DNA of 64,000 nt from Marinococcus halotolerans DSM 16375 (GCF_000420725.1 NZ_ATVM01000011.1:1-64000); one strand, 5' to 3'; shown: positions 52,479 through 61,228, counted from the stretch's first letter. Numbers and translations: made by a program. The notes: a model not told the origin generated them from the sequence alone.

Positions 52479-52976
52479 ATGCCCGCGTTTGCAAGAACAG
52501 CATTAATTGTAGGAGGCGTGGCTTCAGTAGGAATGCTTGCGATTGTGCTTTTCTATTGGGCCCGTCTTCCCTACATTGTGCCCCAGTTTTTCGACGCCAC
52601 CGGAGACCCAAATGAATATGCTGCGAAGTATTATTTATTTGTACCGCCGCTGGCGCTGATCGCTATCTGGGTCGGGGCGTATTTTTCTCTCCGTTACCCG
52701 GGATGGTTCCGCCTGCCGGTACGAATGAATGAGCATCAAATTGAAGTGTTTAAACGCGAAGGGCAGATGCTCATTTCCGTGCTCCTCGTGGAACTGTCGC
52801 TCGGATTTGTCTATGTTCAGTGGCAGACCGTTCGTACCGCCCTGAATGAAAGTGAAGGACTTGGGTGGTTTTTTCCTTCGTTTTTCCTGATTTGTTTAAT
52901 TGGAACCGCTGTTTATTTTACATGGAGAACGATTACTTTGTGGGGCAAAGCTTCAAACCAACGTTCTTCATCATAA
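52479..52976 (+). CDS. DUF1648-like membrane protein
   Basis: A 165-residue protein with four predicted membrane helices. The extracytoplasmic segment YWARLPYIVPQFFDATGDPN (about 26-45) is typical of DUF1648, a domain of small Firmicutes membrane proteins, some of them immunity or signalling partners such as SdpI. It lacks the SdpI extension. GTAGGAGG precedes the ATG. It lies 36 bases before the response regulator, so it is probably part of the same operon. Confidence 0.75.
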   Translation: MPAFARTALIVGGVASVGMLAIVLFYWARLPYIVPQFFDATGDPNEYAAKYYLFVPPLALIAIWVGAYFSLRYPGWFRLPVRMNEHQIEVFKREGQMLISVLLVELSLGFVYVQWQTVRTALNESEGLGWFFPSFFLICLIGTAVYFTWRTITLWGKASNQRSSS

Positions 52977-53012
52977 TAGACTGCCATCCGGCAGCGTATT
53001 GAGGGATGCTTA

Positions 53013-53717
53013 ATGGAACAGGCGCGTATACTGATTGTTGAAGATGAAGAAAAAATTGCGCGGGTGCTTGAACTTGAACTCACCTATGAAAACTATTATG
53101 TTCAGAAAGCTTCCGACGGTCTCGAAGGATTCGCCATGTATCAGGCAGAGCCGTGGGATTTAATTATTCTCGATATTATGCTTCCGGGGATCAGCGGTAT
53201 TGAACTGCTGCGACGGATACGAAGCCAGAATACAAAAACGGCTGTCCTGCTTGTTACCGCTAAAGATTCTGTCGAAGATAAAGTGTCCGGACTTGATCTT
53301 GGTGCTAATGATTACATTACAAAGCCGTTTCAGATCGAAGAATTGCTCGCCCGCGTCCGTTCGTCGCTTCGCTTTCAGGCAGAAGCAGCTTTGAAAGCCG
53401 AAGCAGAGGAAGAGCAGTGGCTGTCGGTGGGCGAAGTGCGGCTGAGTGAATCGGCCAGGGAAGTGTATGCCGGCGGGAAAGCGGTGGAGCTGACGCGCAG
53501 AGAGTTTGACCTGCTGTATTATCTGTTGAAAAACAAAAAGCAGGTACTGTCCCGGGATCAGATTTTAGAGCAGGTATGGGGCTTTGATTACATTGGGGAA
53601 ACAAACGTGGTGGACGTCTACATTCGTTATTTGCGTAATAAAATTGATAAGCCGTTTGGCACCGCGCATATCCAGACTGTGCGCGGTGTTGGCTACGTAG
53701 TGAAGGATTTCTCATGA
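53013..53717 (+). CDS. OmpR-family response regulator, YkoG-like
   Basis: A 234-residue regulator. Receiver domain about 4-118, phosphoacceptor Asp54 in LIILDIMLPG, the switch Thr in VTAKD and Lys in YITKPF. Winged-helix DNA-binding domain about 137-232 (ELTRREFDLLYYLLKNKKQVLSRD, VDVYIRYLRNKID, TVRGVGYVV). It is coupled to the kinase gene by a four-base overlap. Two PepSY genes follow, the arrangement of B. subtilis ykoGHIJ, and its likely binding site is the repeat at 55074 and 55911. Confidence 0.93.
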   Translation: MEQARILIVEDEEKIARVLELELTYENYYVQKASDGLEGFAMYQAEPWDLIILDIMLPGISGIELLRRIRSQNTKTAVLLVTAKDSVEDKVSGLDLGANDYITKPFQIEELLARVRSSLRFQAEAALKAEAEEEQWLSVGEVRLSESAREVYAGGKAVELTRREFDLLYYLLKNKKQVLSRDQILEQVWGFDYIGETNVVDVYIRYLRNKIDKPFGTAHIQTVRGVGYVVKDFS

Positions 53718-55066
53718 AGCTTGGAAATAAGATTCATTTATACACATCGGTGCTCGTATTAGTGCTCGTCGTTCTTTTAGTGCTTGCGATTTACTTTTCC
53801 TTTTCCCGCATGATGATCGGAAGTGAAGTGGAACAGACTGTAGAAGAAGGAAGGCAGACAGCGTCCACGTTTAATGAATCCGCGGATAATTTTTCAGTCG
53901 AACAGCTGCTGCGGGCATATACCCCGACTGAAGGGATGGCCAGAATCGTACTGCAGGATGAATCTGAAGCAGCGACAGTAACTTCCCCGGAAGAGGGAAG
54001 CTTAACAGATGAGCCTGTTCAATATTATTCAGAAGAATATGCAAGGGTAATAGAATACGACGGTGAACGGTACGCATTCGTATCGGTACCGGTCATATGG
54101 ACAGACGGGCAGGTGGCAAACATTCAGATTACCGATAGTCTCCGTCCGACAGCAGAAAACCTGGCGGTGCTCCGGATAATATTAATCGTCGCCACTATCG
54201 CGGCGGTCATCCCGGTCTTTCTCTCGGCCCGTTTACTTAGCACGGTGATTCTCCGTCCAATCGCAGCGCTGTCAGCGACTATGCGGGATATTCAAACGAG
54301 CGGCAGATTCAAACGAATTTCCACTTCATCAAAGTCCAGGGATGAAATTGAGCAGCTTGGGGAGACGTTTAATGAAATGATTGAGCGTCTCGAGGATAAT
54401 TACCATAAACAGGAGCAGTTTGTATCCAACGCGTCGCATGAATTAAAAACGCCGCTGACCGTGATTGAATCATACGCCAGTCTGCTGCAGAGAAGAGGTG
54501 CCTCCCGGCCGGAAATTATCGGGGAATCGGTGGAGGCCATCCATTCCGAAGCGGTGAGGATGAGGGAGCTGACCCAGCAGCTTCTGCTGCTTGCCCGTCA
54601 GAGTGAAAAAGAAAATCTTCATATTACAGAAGTGGACGTGGAGGCAGTGGCAGCAGATGCTGTGGAAAATTACCGCAGCAGCTACCACCGGCAGATTGAA
54701 TTGACCGGGGAACCGGCAATCGTTCAGACCGATCGTGACAAAGTGAAGCAGCTTTTGTATATCCTGCTCGATAATGCCCGGAAATACAGCAGCGACGTCA
54801 TTAATGTAAAAATTGAAACGACAGAGACAGGCCCGGTCATTGCTGTGATTGACCGCGGCATCGGTATTCCGGAAAAGGATATTGAACGAGTCTTCGAACG
54901 CTTTTACCGGGTCGATGAATCGAGAACCCGGACAAGCGGGGGCTACGGACTCGGCTTGTCGCTTGCTAAAGATATTACTGAAGCTCTCGGCGCGCGCATC
55001 ACAATTGAAAGCACCTACGGCCAGGGCACTGCCGTCCGGTTAATATTTCCTGTAACCAGTGAATAA
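53714..55066 (+). CDS. Sensor histidine kinase, YkoH-like
   Basis: A 450-residue membrane kinase. First helix about 10-31, an extracytoplasmic sensor region (about 32-150, acidic, no recognised domain), second helix about 153-178, then HAMP (about 180-230). The dimerisation domain has the phosphoacceptor His242 in SHELKTPL. The ATPase domain shows the N box (LLDNARKYS), DRGIGIPEKD and GGYGLGLSLAKDI. The signal is unknown; the acidic sensor together with acidic PepSY partners hints at envelope or cation stress. Confidence 0.93.
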   Translation: MKLGNKIHLYTSVLVLVLVVLLVLAIYFSFSRMMIGSEVEQTVEEGRQTASTFNESADNFSVEQLLRAYTPTEGMARIVLQDESEAATVTSPEEGSLTDEPVQYYSEEYARVIEYDGERYAFVSVPVIWTDGQVANIQITDSLRPTAENLAVLRIILIVATIAAVIPVFLSARLLSTVILRPIAALSATMRDIQTSGRFKRISTSSKSRDEIEQLGETFNEMIERLEDNYHKQEQFVSNASHELKTPLTVIESYASLLQRRGASRPEIIGESVEAIHSEAVRMRELTQQLLLLARQSEKENLHITEVDVEAVAADAVENYRSSYHRQIELTGEPAIVQTDRDKVKQLLYILLDNARKYSSDVINVKIETTETGPVIAVIDRGIGIPEKDIERVFERFYRVDESRTRTSGGYGLGLSLAKDITEALGARITIESTYGQGTAVRLIFPVTSE

Positions 55067-55073
55067 CCCCCTC

Positions 55074-55091
55074 TTTCTCATCAATTTCTCA
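55074..55091. promoter_or_regulatory. Presumed response-regulator site, first PepSY gene
   Basis: Direct repeat TTTCTCA-TCAA-TTTCTCA, 11-bp period, as expected for a tandem OmpR-family dimer. A consensus TATAAT follows at 55103-55108, so the second half-site falls in the -35 region, a position suited to activation. The identical 18 bases recur at 55911. Confidence 0.7.
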
Positions 55092-55136
55092 GAATGAACG
55101 CATATAATAATAACAACAGGGAGAGGGGGGCCCGCG

Positions 55137-55838
55137 GTGAAAAATGTTATCTTTCTGTTTGTGCTGGTGGCCGGTATCATAGTGGCAGCTCTTGGGGTCT
55201 GGCGGTTTTCTCCGTATTCTACCCCGGAGATGTCTCCGGAGGAAATTGAACAGGCTGTGCAGGAACAGTATCAGGGCGACATTACGCACGTGGAGAAACA
55301 AAACGGTACTTACGAGGTGATGACAGAGCTTGACCGGGGGACTTACCAGCTGCAGGTGGATGCTGAAGACGGAGCGGTCACAGGCGTCACACGGGTGGCG
55401 GGCAATAGCACCGGTGATACAGAAGCTTTAACTGAAGAAGAAGCACGCGCCCGAGCAGAAGAAGAGACCAACTTTTCTGTTGAGGAGATCGGCCGGGAAA
55501 CGCGGGAAGGCACGGCCGTGTATGTAGTGGAATTTGCAGAAGGCGAAGCGTTGGAAGAAATGACTATCGATGCCAGGTCTGGAGAGGTTTTGGAAGAAAA
55601 AGAACAGGAAGACAGTGAGGACCGCGAAGAAAGAAACCAAACCGTGCTGAGCGAACAGGAAGCCGCATCTAGGGCGCAGGAAGAAGTGAATGGGCAAGTG
55701 GATGATGTTGATTTTGAAACATCAGATGCCGGGGAGCCATTTTACTACGTGGAGCTTGAACAAAATGATGACGACGAAGCTACGGTGCAGGTGCACGGCA
55801 TCACCGGAGAAATACTCTCCGTCACCTGGGATGATTAA
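55137..55838 (+). CDS. Membrane-anchored PepSY-domain protein
   Basis: A 233-residue protein starting with GTG at 55137 after GAGAGGGGGG. One N-terminal membrane helix (about 4-22) holds an extracytoplasmic, very acidic part with repeated PepSY-like units: about 34-85 (SPEEIEQAVQEQYQGDITHVE), 95-155 (LTEEEARARAEEET) and 170-230 (SEQEAASRAQEEVNG). PepSY domains are thought to inhibit proteases or sense envelope state. It lies behind the presumed regulator site and ends in the terminator at 55847. Confidence 0.88.
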   Translation: MKNVIFLFVLVAGIIVAALGVWRFSPYSTPEMSPEEIEQAVQEQYQGDITHVEKQNGTYEVMTELDRGTYQLQVDAEDGAVTGVTRVAGNSTGDTEALTEEEARARAEEETNFSVEEIGRETREGTAVYVVEFAEGEALEEMTIDARSGEVLEEKEQEDSEDREERNQTVLSEQEAASRAQEEVNGQVDDVDFETSDAGEPFYYVELEQNDDDEATVQVHGITGEILSVTWDD

Positions 55839-55846
55839 ACGGCTGA

Positions 55847-55880
55847 AGCTGCCTGGAGGATTCCGGGCGGCTTTTTTTTG
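55847..55880 (+). terminator. Terminator after first PepSY gene
   Basis: AGCTGCCTGGA pairs with TTCCGGGCGGCT (some G-U), followed by T8. Confidence 0.85.
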
Positions 55881-55910
55881 TCTTTTTGCTTTTTATGTGC
55901 CATTCATGTA

Positions 55911-55928
55911 TTTCTCATCAATTTCTCA
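55911..55928. promoter_or_regulatory. Presumed response-regulator site, second PepSY gene
   Basis: The same 18 bases as at 55074: TTTCTCA-TCAA-TTTCTCA. A third half-site (ATTCTCA, 55944-55950) lies in the same 11-bp phase. Possible -10 elements are GATATT at 55941 and TATAGT at 55962-55967. Confidence 0.7.
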
Positions 55929-56001
55929 TTTCCTTATAGGGATATTCTCATGTCGGGCCTTTATAGTAAAGATGCAACAACAAATAAAGGGGGAAATGAC
56001 C

Positions 56002-56604
56002 ATGAAAGGAAAAGTGCTTGCAGGCAGTCTGGCGGGGGTCACGGCGCTTGGTGCAGTTATTGGTGCAGGAGCTTACACGACCATGAATGGAGGCGTGGAA
56101 GCAGAAACCTCTTCAAACAAAGCTTCAGAAGAAACAGCTGCAGAAAGCAACGAAAACAATAGCAGTTCTGGTGAGAAAAAAGTTACTGCCGATGAAGCTG
56201 TGCTGATTGCTGAGGAAGAAACGGGCGGCCAGGCGGTGGAACTGGAGCTGGACATGCAGGAGCAGAAATACGATATAGAGCTTGAAGGCGAACAGGAATA
56301 CGATGTAGAAGTAGGCGCGTTCTCGGGTAATGTGACTGAAAAAGAAACCGATGATGATAAAGATAATGAGGAACCGCTGATTCAGGACGGGGACAGCGTC
56401 AGCTTAGAGGATGTCGTGGCTTCGGGTATGGGTGAATTGTCCGGAGAACTGAACGAATGGGAGCTCGACCGTGAAGAGAACGGATACGATCTGTCGTTGG
56501 AAACGAACGAACAGGAAGGCGACTTTTTCATAAATGATGCAGACGGTACGATCGCTTCGAGGGATATTGAAGACGAGGACGACGATGATGATGACGATGA
56601 TTAA
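56002..56604 (+). CDS. PepSY-domain protein with poly-Asp end
   Basis: A 200-residue protein. N-terminal hydrophobic segment (about 4-25) acts as signal or anchor, then a Ser/Glu linker and two PepSY-like units (about 55-110, TADEAVLIAEEETGG; 132-190, SLEDVVASGMGELSGELNEWEL). It ends in eight consecutive Asp residues within an acidic stretch. The ATG at 56002 follows AAAGGGGG; the frame extends much further upstream without function. Second likely target of the neighbouring two-component system. Confidence 0.85.
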   Translation: MKGKVLAGSLAGVTALGAVIGAGAYTTMNGGVEAETSSNKASEETAAESNENNSSSGEKKVTADEAVLIAEEETGGQAVELELDMQEQKYDIELEGEQEYDVEVGAFSGNVTEKETDDDKDNEEPLIQDGDSVSLEDVVASGMGELSGELNEWELDREENGYDLSLETNEQEGDFFINDADGTIASRDIEDEDDDDDDDD

Positions 56605-56651
56605 AGGCTGACAAAAGCAGATGAACGGGATCCGAAAGGAGTCTTGCAGGG

Positions 56652-57269
56652 ATGGCACTACTGAGGGAAAAGGTGCTGAATTCACAGCTGCACCGGGCAA
56701 AAAACATCTTATGGAATGAATGGCATCAGGAAAAACGGCCGGGAGCCTGCCCAGGACTTAGAATAGGAGAGAAAGCACCGGCATTTTCGCTGCCCGGCAT
56801 GGACGGAGAAAATGTTACGTTAAACCAGCTGCTCCTCCAGGGGCCGGTAGTGCTTCTGTTCTGTTTTGGCGGCTGGGTACATGCAGAAACAGAACGGCTG
56901 CGGAGCTACCAGGAGGCGTCCCCGCTGCTTCGGCAGATGGGCGCCCAGATCGTAGTAGCTGCCAGTGAACAGGTGTCTGCGCTTCAGGAAGAACTGAAGC
57001 ATATGTCCTTCACGGGAAAAGTGCTTGCAGATACAAATGCTGTGGCAGCCTCCTGGTATAATGCGTGCATCTCCTGCCGGGATTACCTGCTTCAGGATGT
57101 CCCGGAGGTTAAAGCGGCCCTGCGCCATAGCGGATATCATTCGTATTGTCCTGCAGACGTAACGTACGTCATCGATCAGGACGGCACGGTGGCAGTCTCT
57201 GTCTGGGAAGCCGCCCAACCGGATCCCTACTGGATCGTCAACGAGCTTATTCAATTGAAGGAAAGATAA
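56652..57269 (+). CDS. Peroxiredoxin-like protein lacking the catalytic cysteines
   Basis: A 205-residue thioredoxin-fold protein of the AhpC/TSA peroxiredoxin-like family: GEKAPAFSLPGMDGENVTL (about 39-57) and VVLLFCFGGW (66-75). Where relatives have GGWCPYC, this protein reads GGWVHAE (73-79), so both active-site cysteines are gone and peroxidase activity by the usual route is unlikely. A CxxC-type pair remains at CISC near residue 139. AAAGGAG lies upstream. It is 47 bases after the PepSY gene; co-transcription is possible. A weak terminator follows. Confidence 0.8.
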   Translation: MALLREKVLNSQLHRAKNILWNEWHQEKRPGACPGLRIGEKAPAFSLPGMDGENVTLNQLLLQGPVVLLFCFGGWVHAETERLRSYQEASPLLRQMGAQIVVAASEQVSALQEELKHMSFTGKVLADTNAVAASWYNACISCRDYLLQDVPEVKAALRHSGYHSYCPADVTYVIDQDGTVAVSVWEAAQPDPYWIVNELIQLKER

Positions 57270-57302
57270 AACCCCGCCTGAAAAGGTGATGAAATATGGA
57301 GA

Positions 57303-57332
57303 AGCAGCCGGCTTAAACGCGGGCTGCTTTTG
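57303..57332 (+). terminator. Weak terminator after peroxiredoxin-like gene
   Basis: AGCAGCC/GGCTGCT stem followed by TTTTGTTT. Confidence 0.65.
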
Positions 57333-57598
57333 TTTGGGATAACGCTGAAAGTATCAAGAATTTACCGAAAATTATTCCACGTACATAAAGCGCTGAAATA
57401 AATGTATGCCTGTATGTAGTAGTGCAGACCGTGCCAGTTTTTATAAACGACTAGATATAGAAGCAGGCCTTACTTACTGAATTTTTTTCTGTCAGAAAAT
57501 GTGCACAATTCCAGGGGTAGAATCGCGGAGTATAAGGAAGTATAGCAGAGATTTTAATTGTCAAGAGGATGAACCGAAAAATATCTATATCATGTATG

Positions 57599-57627
57599 TT
57601 GAAAAAGATGATTACACCATATATAGT
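57599..57627 (+). promoter_or_regulatory. Promoter of nrdIEF
   Basis: TTGAAA (57599-57604), 17-base spacer, TATAGT (57622-57627). The NrdR-like boxes overlap the -10 and the start point. Confidence 0.75.
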
Positions 57628-57646
57628 AGTGGTATATGAATAGTGT
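57614..57646. promoter_or_regulatory. NrdR-like boxes
   Basis: ACACCATATATAGTAG (57614-57629) and, inverted, ACACTATTCATATACC (57646-57631) resemble the NrdR consensus ACACWATATWTTGTGT. Their centres are 17 bp apart, not the usual about 31 bp, so the pairing is uncertain even though placement over the nrd -10 fits repression. Confidence 0.5.
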
Positions 57647-57686
57647 ACACAGGATTGTACATTTTAGAAAGCAGGGAGGGGATTCG

Positions 57687-58082
57687 GTGATACCGATCAT
57701 TTTTGATTCTATGACGGGCAACGTGAAGCGTTTTGCAGAAAAAATCCCGTTTGACCGGGTGTACAGTCTGAATGAAGCGGATCAAATCGATGAACCGTTT
57801 ATCCTTATCACCTATACGAAGGGATTTGGGAATATTCCCGAATCCACAGAAGCATTTCTCGAGGATCATGCAGAGCAGCTTCTCGCTGTGGCATCGAGCG
57901 GAAATAAAGTATGGGGAGACAATTTTGCCAAAAGCGCTAACCAGATTGCAGTTAACTACAACGTTCCTATACTCCATAAATTCGAACTGAGCGGAACAAA
58001 AAACGATGTGTCCATTTTCGCAGAGGAGGCGATGAAAGTTGCAACAAACACAAACCACCGACTGGATCCAGTTAAACAATGA
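57687..58082 (+). CDS. nrdI: Flavodoxin-like NrdI
   Basis: A 131-residue FMN protein that helps assemble the manganese cofactor of NrdF. It opens IPIIFDSMTGNVKRFAEKI, with the phosphate-binding loop, and contains ITYTKGFGNIPESTEAFLE and VWGDNFAKSANQIA. It starts with GTG at 57687 after GGGAGGGG. Its last 44 bases overlap nrdE in another frame, so the two are translationally coupled. Confidence 0.95.
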   Translation: MIPIIFDSMTGNVKRFAEKIPFDRVYSLNEADQIDEPFILITYTKGFGNIPESTEAFLEDHAEQLLAVASSGNKVWGDNFAKSANQIAVNYNVPILHKFELSGTKNDVSIFAEEAMKVATNTNHRLDPVKQ

Positions 58083-60141
58083 AATCATGTTCCAAAAGGA
58101 CGGGTCCTTTCAATTTGAAAAAGACAAAGAAGCCGTTTATCAATACTTCATTCAATACGTTAATCAGCACACCGTTTTCTTTCACGATCTGAAAGAAAAG
58201 CTCGACTACCTGCTCGAAAATGACTTTTATGAAAAAGAATTCCTCGAGGCGTATTCATTTGAAGAAATTGAGCGCGTCTACAATCTGTGCTATGAAAAGA
58301 AATTCCGTTTTCCGTCATTCATGAGCGCGTTTAAATTTTACAATGATTATGCGCTGAAAACCAATGATCAGAAAATGATCCTTGAGCGCTTTGAAGACCG
58401 GGTGGCTGTAGTGGCCCTTTATTTCGGCAATGGAAATGCGGAGAAAGCTGAGCAGTTTGCAGAAATGATGATGAGCCAGGATTATCAGCCGAGCACCCCG
58501 ACGTTCCTGAATGCCGGCAGAAAACGGCGCGGAGAATTAGTCAGCTGCTTCCTGCTTGAAGTAAACGACTCTTTAAACGACATCTCCCGGGCTGTTGATA
58601 TTTCCATGCAGCTGTCCAAGGTAGGCGGCGGTGTATCGCTGAACTTATCGAAGCTCCGGGCGAAGGGTGAAGCCATTAAAGACGTGGAAAACGCGACAAA
58701 AGGCGTCGTCGGCGTAATGAAGCTGCTCGATAACGCTTTTCGTTACGCAGATCAGATGGGACAGCGCCAGGGCTCCGGCGCGGCGTATTTGAACATTTTT
58801 CACCGGGATATTCACGACTTCCTGGACTCCAAGAAAATTTCGGCCGATGAGGATGTGCGTGTTAAAACCCTGTCGATCGGAGTCGTGATTCCGGACAAAT
58901 TCGTTGAACTCGCCCGTCAGGATAAAGACATGTACCTGTTCTATCCGCATACAGTTTACCGGGCGTACGGTGAACATCTTGATGAAATGGATATGAGCGA
59001 AATGTACGATAAGCTTGTCGAGGACGACCGCGTGAAAAAAGACAAAGTCAATGCCCGCCGCATGCTTGAAAAGCTGGCGATCCTCCGGTCGGAATCCGGG
59101 TATCCGTACCTGATGTTCCAGGATAATGTGAATCGTGCGCATGCTTTGAATAACGTATCTAAAGTGAAATTCTCCAACCTCTGTTCTGAAGTGCTTCAGG
59201 CGTCTGAAGTATCAAGCTACACGGATTACGGCGAGGAAGACGAAGTTGGACTCGATATTTCCTGCAACCTTGGCTCGCTAAACATTGCCAATGTCATGAA
59301 GCACAAAACAATCAAGGATACAGTGAAGCTCGCCACCGATTCGCTGACTCACGTAGCAACGCACACCAACATTACAAATGCTCCGGCTGTGCGCCGCGGC
59401 AACCAGATGATGAAATCCATCGGTCTCGGAGCGATGAACCTGCACGGCTTTTTGGCGCAGAATCATATCGCGTACGAAAGCGAGGAAGCACGGGAATTCG
59501 CCGATTTCTTCTTTATGGCTGTAAACTTCTATTCCATCCAGCGTTCGATGGAGCTTGCCAAAGAGACAGGAGAAACGTTCTACGGATTCGAAGGCTCCAG
59601 CTATGCAGACGGCTCTTACTTTGATAAGTACCTGAACCGTTCCTACCTCCCGTCTTCGGCTAAAATCGCCGGCCTGTTTGAAGGCATGGCTATACCGGAT
59701 GCGGAAGACTGGAAAGAACTGATGGAGCAGGTACAGACGCACGGGTTGTTCCACAGCTACCGCCTGGCGATCGCGCCAACCGGCTCCATTTCCTATGTAC
59801 AGTCGGCAACAGCTTCCGTTATGCCTATCATGGAGCGCATTGAAGAACGGACGTACGGCAACTCGAAAACGTATTACCCAATGCCGGGTCTCGCACCGGA
59901 TAACTGGTTCTACTACAAAGCGGCGTATGACATGGACATGTTCAACGTGGTGGATATGATCGCAGCTATCCAGGAACACATCGACCAGGGCATCAGCTTT
60001 ACTCTCTTTGTACGTGACACCATCACTACAAGAGATCTGAACCGAATTGATCTCTACGCTCATCATAAAGGTATCAAGACGATTTACTATGCGCGGACAA
60101 AAGACACAGGACAGGACGACTGCCTCTCCTGCGTCGTGTAA
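58039..60141 (+). CDS. nrdE: Ribonucleoside-diphosphate reductase class Ib, alpha subunit
   Basis: A 700-residue catalytic subunit that reduces NDPs to dNDPs. Active-site Cys residues lie in GELVSCFLLEV and GLDISCNLGSLN, and the C-terminal redox pair in DCLSCVV. YQPSTPTFLNAGRKRRGE and IAPTGSISYVQ are typical. The ATP-cone of class Ia is absent, as expected for Ib. It starts with TTG at 58039, nine bases after GGAGG, inside nrdI. nrdF follows after 18 bases. Confidence 0.97.
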   Translation: MQQTQTTDWIQLNNEIMFQKDGSFQFEKDKEAVYQYFIQYVNQHTVFFHDLKEKLDYLLENDFYEKEFLEAYSFEEIERVYNLCYEKKFRFPSFMSAFKFYNDYALKTNDQKMILERFEDRVAVVALYFGNGNAEKAEQFAEMMMSQDYQPSTPTFLNAGRKRRGELVSCFLLEVNDSLNDISRAVDISMQLSKVGGGVSLNLSKLRAKGEAIKDVENATKGVVGVMKLLDNAFRYADQMGQRQGSGAAYLNIFHRDIHDFLDSKKISADEDVRVKTLSIGVVIPDKFVELARQDKDMYLFYPHTVYRAYGEHLDEMDMSEMYDKLVEDDRVKKDKVNARRMLEKLAILRSESGYPYLMFQDNVNRAHALNNVSKVKFSNLCSEVLQASEVSSYTDYGEEDEVGLDISCNLGSLNIANVMKHKTIKDTVKLATDSLTHVATHTNITNAPAVRRGNQMMKSIGLGAMNLHGFLAQNHIAYESEEAREFADFFFMAVNFYSIQRSMELAKETGETFYGFEGSSYADGSYFDKYLNRSYLPSSAKIAGLFEGMAIPDAEDWKELMEQVQTHGLFHSYRLAIAPTGSISYVQSATASVMPIMERIEERTYGNSKTYYPMPGLAPDNWFYYKAAYDMDMFNVVDMIAAIQEHIDQGISFTLFVRDTITTRDLNRIDLYAHHKGIKTIYYARTKDTGQDDCLSCVV

Positions 60142-60159
60142 AGAAAGGAGCACCACCCC

Positions 60160-61131
60160 ATGAATCAAATATTTGACGCAGCCGACTGGTCAAAACAAGA
60201 CGACGACTTTACGCAGATGTTTTACAGCCAGAACGTAAAACAGTTCTGGCTTCCAGAGGAAATATCACTCAACGGGGATCTGCTCACCTGGAAATATTTA
60301 TCCGATGAAGAAAAAGACACCTATATGAAAGTGCTCGCCGGCTTGACCCTGCTCGATACAGAGCAGGGAAATGTTGGCATGCCAAAGGTTGCCGAGCAGG
60401 TGGAAGGCCACCAGCGCAAAGCAGTGTTAAACTTTATGGCAATGATGGAAAATGCGGTGCACGCAAAATCCTATTCGAACATTTTCATGACGCTTGCTTC
60501 GACAGAAGTAATTAATGAGCTGTTTGAATGGGTGAAGGAAAATCCGCACCTGCAGAAAAAAGCTACCCGTATTGTAGAGCAGTATAATAAGATCGAGGAC
60601 GGGGACGAAATTTCTCTGTATAAAGCTATGGTGGCTTCCGTTTACCTTGAAAGCTTTTTATTCTACAGCGGCTTTTATTATCCGCTTTATTTCTACGGCC
60701 AGGGTAAGCTCATGCAGAGCGGGGAGATCATTAACCTGATTATCCGCGACGAAGCGATCCACGGTGTGTACGTTGGCCTTCTGGCACAGGAAATTTACAA
60801 GCGCCAGACACCGGAAAAGCAGGAAGAGCTGCGTGAATTCGCCCATGATCTGCTCATGGAGCTGTATGACAATGAGCTGCTTTACACCGAACAGCTTTAT
60901 GATCCGGTAGGACTGACCTCCGATGTGAAAAAGTTCCTTCGGTACAATGCCAACAAAGCACTAATGAACTTAGGTCTGGATGCGTATTTTGAAGAGGAAG
61001 AAATTAACCCGATTGTATTAAACGGCATGGATACAAAAACAAAATCCCATGATTTCTTCTCGATGAAAGGAAACGGCTATAAAAAAGCAACGGTAGAGCC
61101 GGTCCGGGATGAAGATTTCATTTTCGATTAA
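60160..61131 (+). CDS. nrdF: Ribonucleoside-diphosphate reductase class Ib, beta subunit
   Basis: A 323-residue radical-generating subunit with a di-iron or di-manganese site. Metal ligands in EVINELFEW-type helices: [31 protein letters not shown] and [13 protein letters not shown]. The radical Tyr is expected in [18 protein letters not shown] precedes the ATG. Last gene of the operon; a terminator follows. Confidence 0.97.
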   Translation: MNQIFDAADWSKQDDDFTQMFYSQNVKQFWLPEEISLNGDLLTWKYLSDEEKDTYMKVLAGLTLLDTEQGNVGMPKVAEQVEGHQRKAVLNFMAMMENAVHAKSYSNIFMTLASTEVINELFEWVKENPHLQKKATRIVEQYNKIEDGDEISLYKAMVASVYLESFLFYSGFYYPLYFYGQGKLMQSGEIINLIIRDEAIHGVYVGLLAQEIYKRQTPEKQEELREFAHDLLMELYDNELLYTEQLYDPVGLTSDVKKFLRYNANKALMNLGLDAYFEEEEINPIVLNGMDTKTKSHDFFSMKGNGYKKATVEPVRDEDFIFD

Positions 61132-61133
61132 TA

Positions 61134-61163
61134 AAAAAAGCCGGGCTCCTGCCTGGCTTTTTT
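61134..61163 (+). terminator. Terminator of nrdIEF
   Basis: AGCCGGG/CCTGGCT stem with T6, preceded by A7. Confidence 0.9.
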
Positions 61164-61228
61164 AATGTGTATTAAAAAAAGTTCCGCTATAATAAAATAC
61201 AGATGAACATACCAAAGAGGTGAACAAT

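Larger units (their letters stand above)
57270..57686. other. Long upstream region of nrdIEF
   Basis: About 415 bases without a gene. It holds a weak terminator (57303-57332), the nrd promoter and NrdR-like boxes. Between 57333 and 57598 I see no known riboswitch, leader peptide or repeat. Two TGTACA palindromes (57644-57649, 57656-57661) lie near the expected transcription start. Confidence 0.6.
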
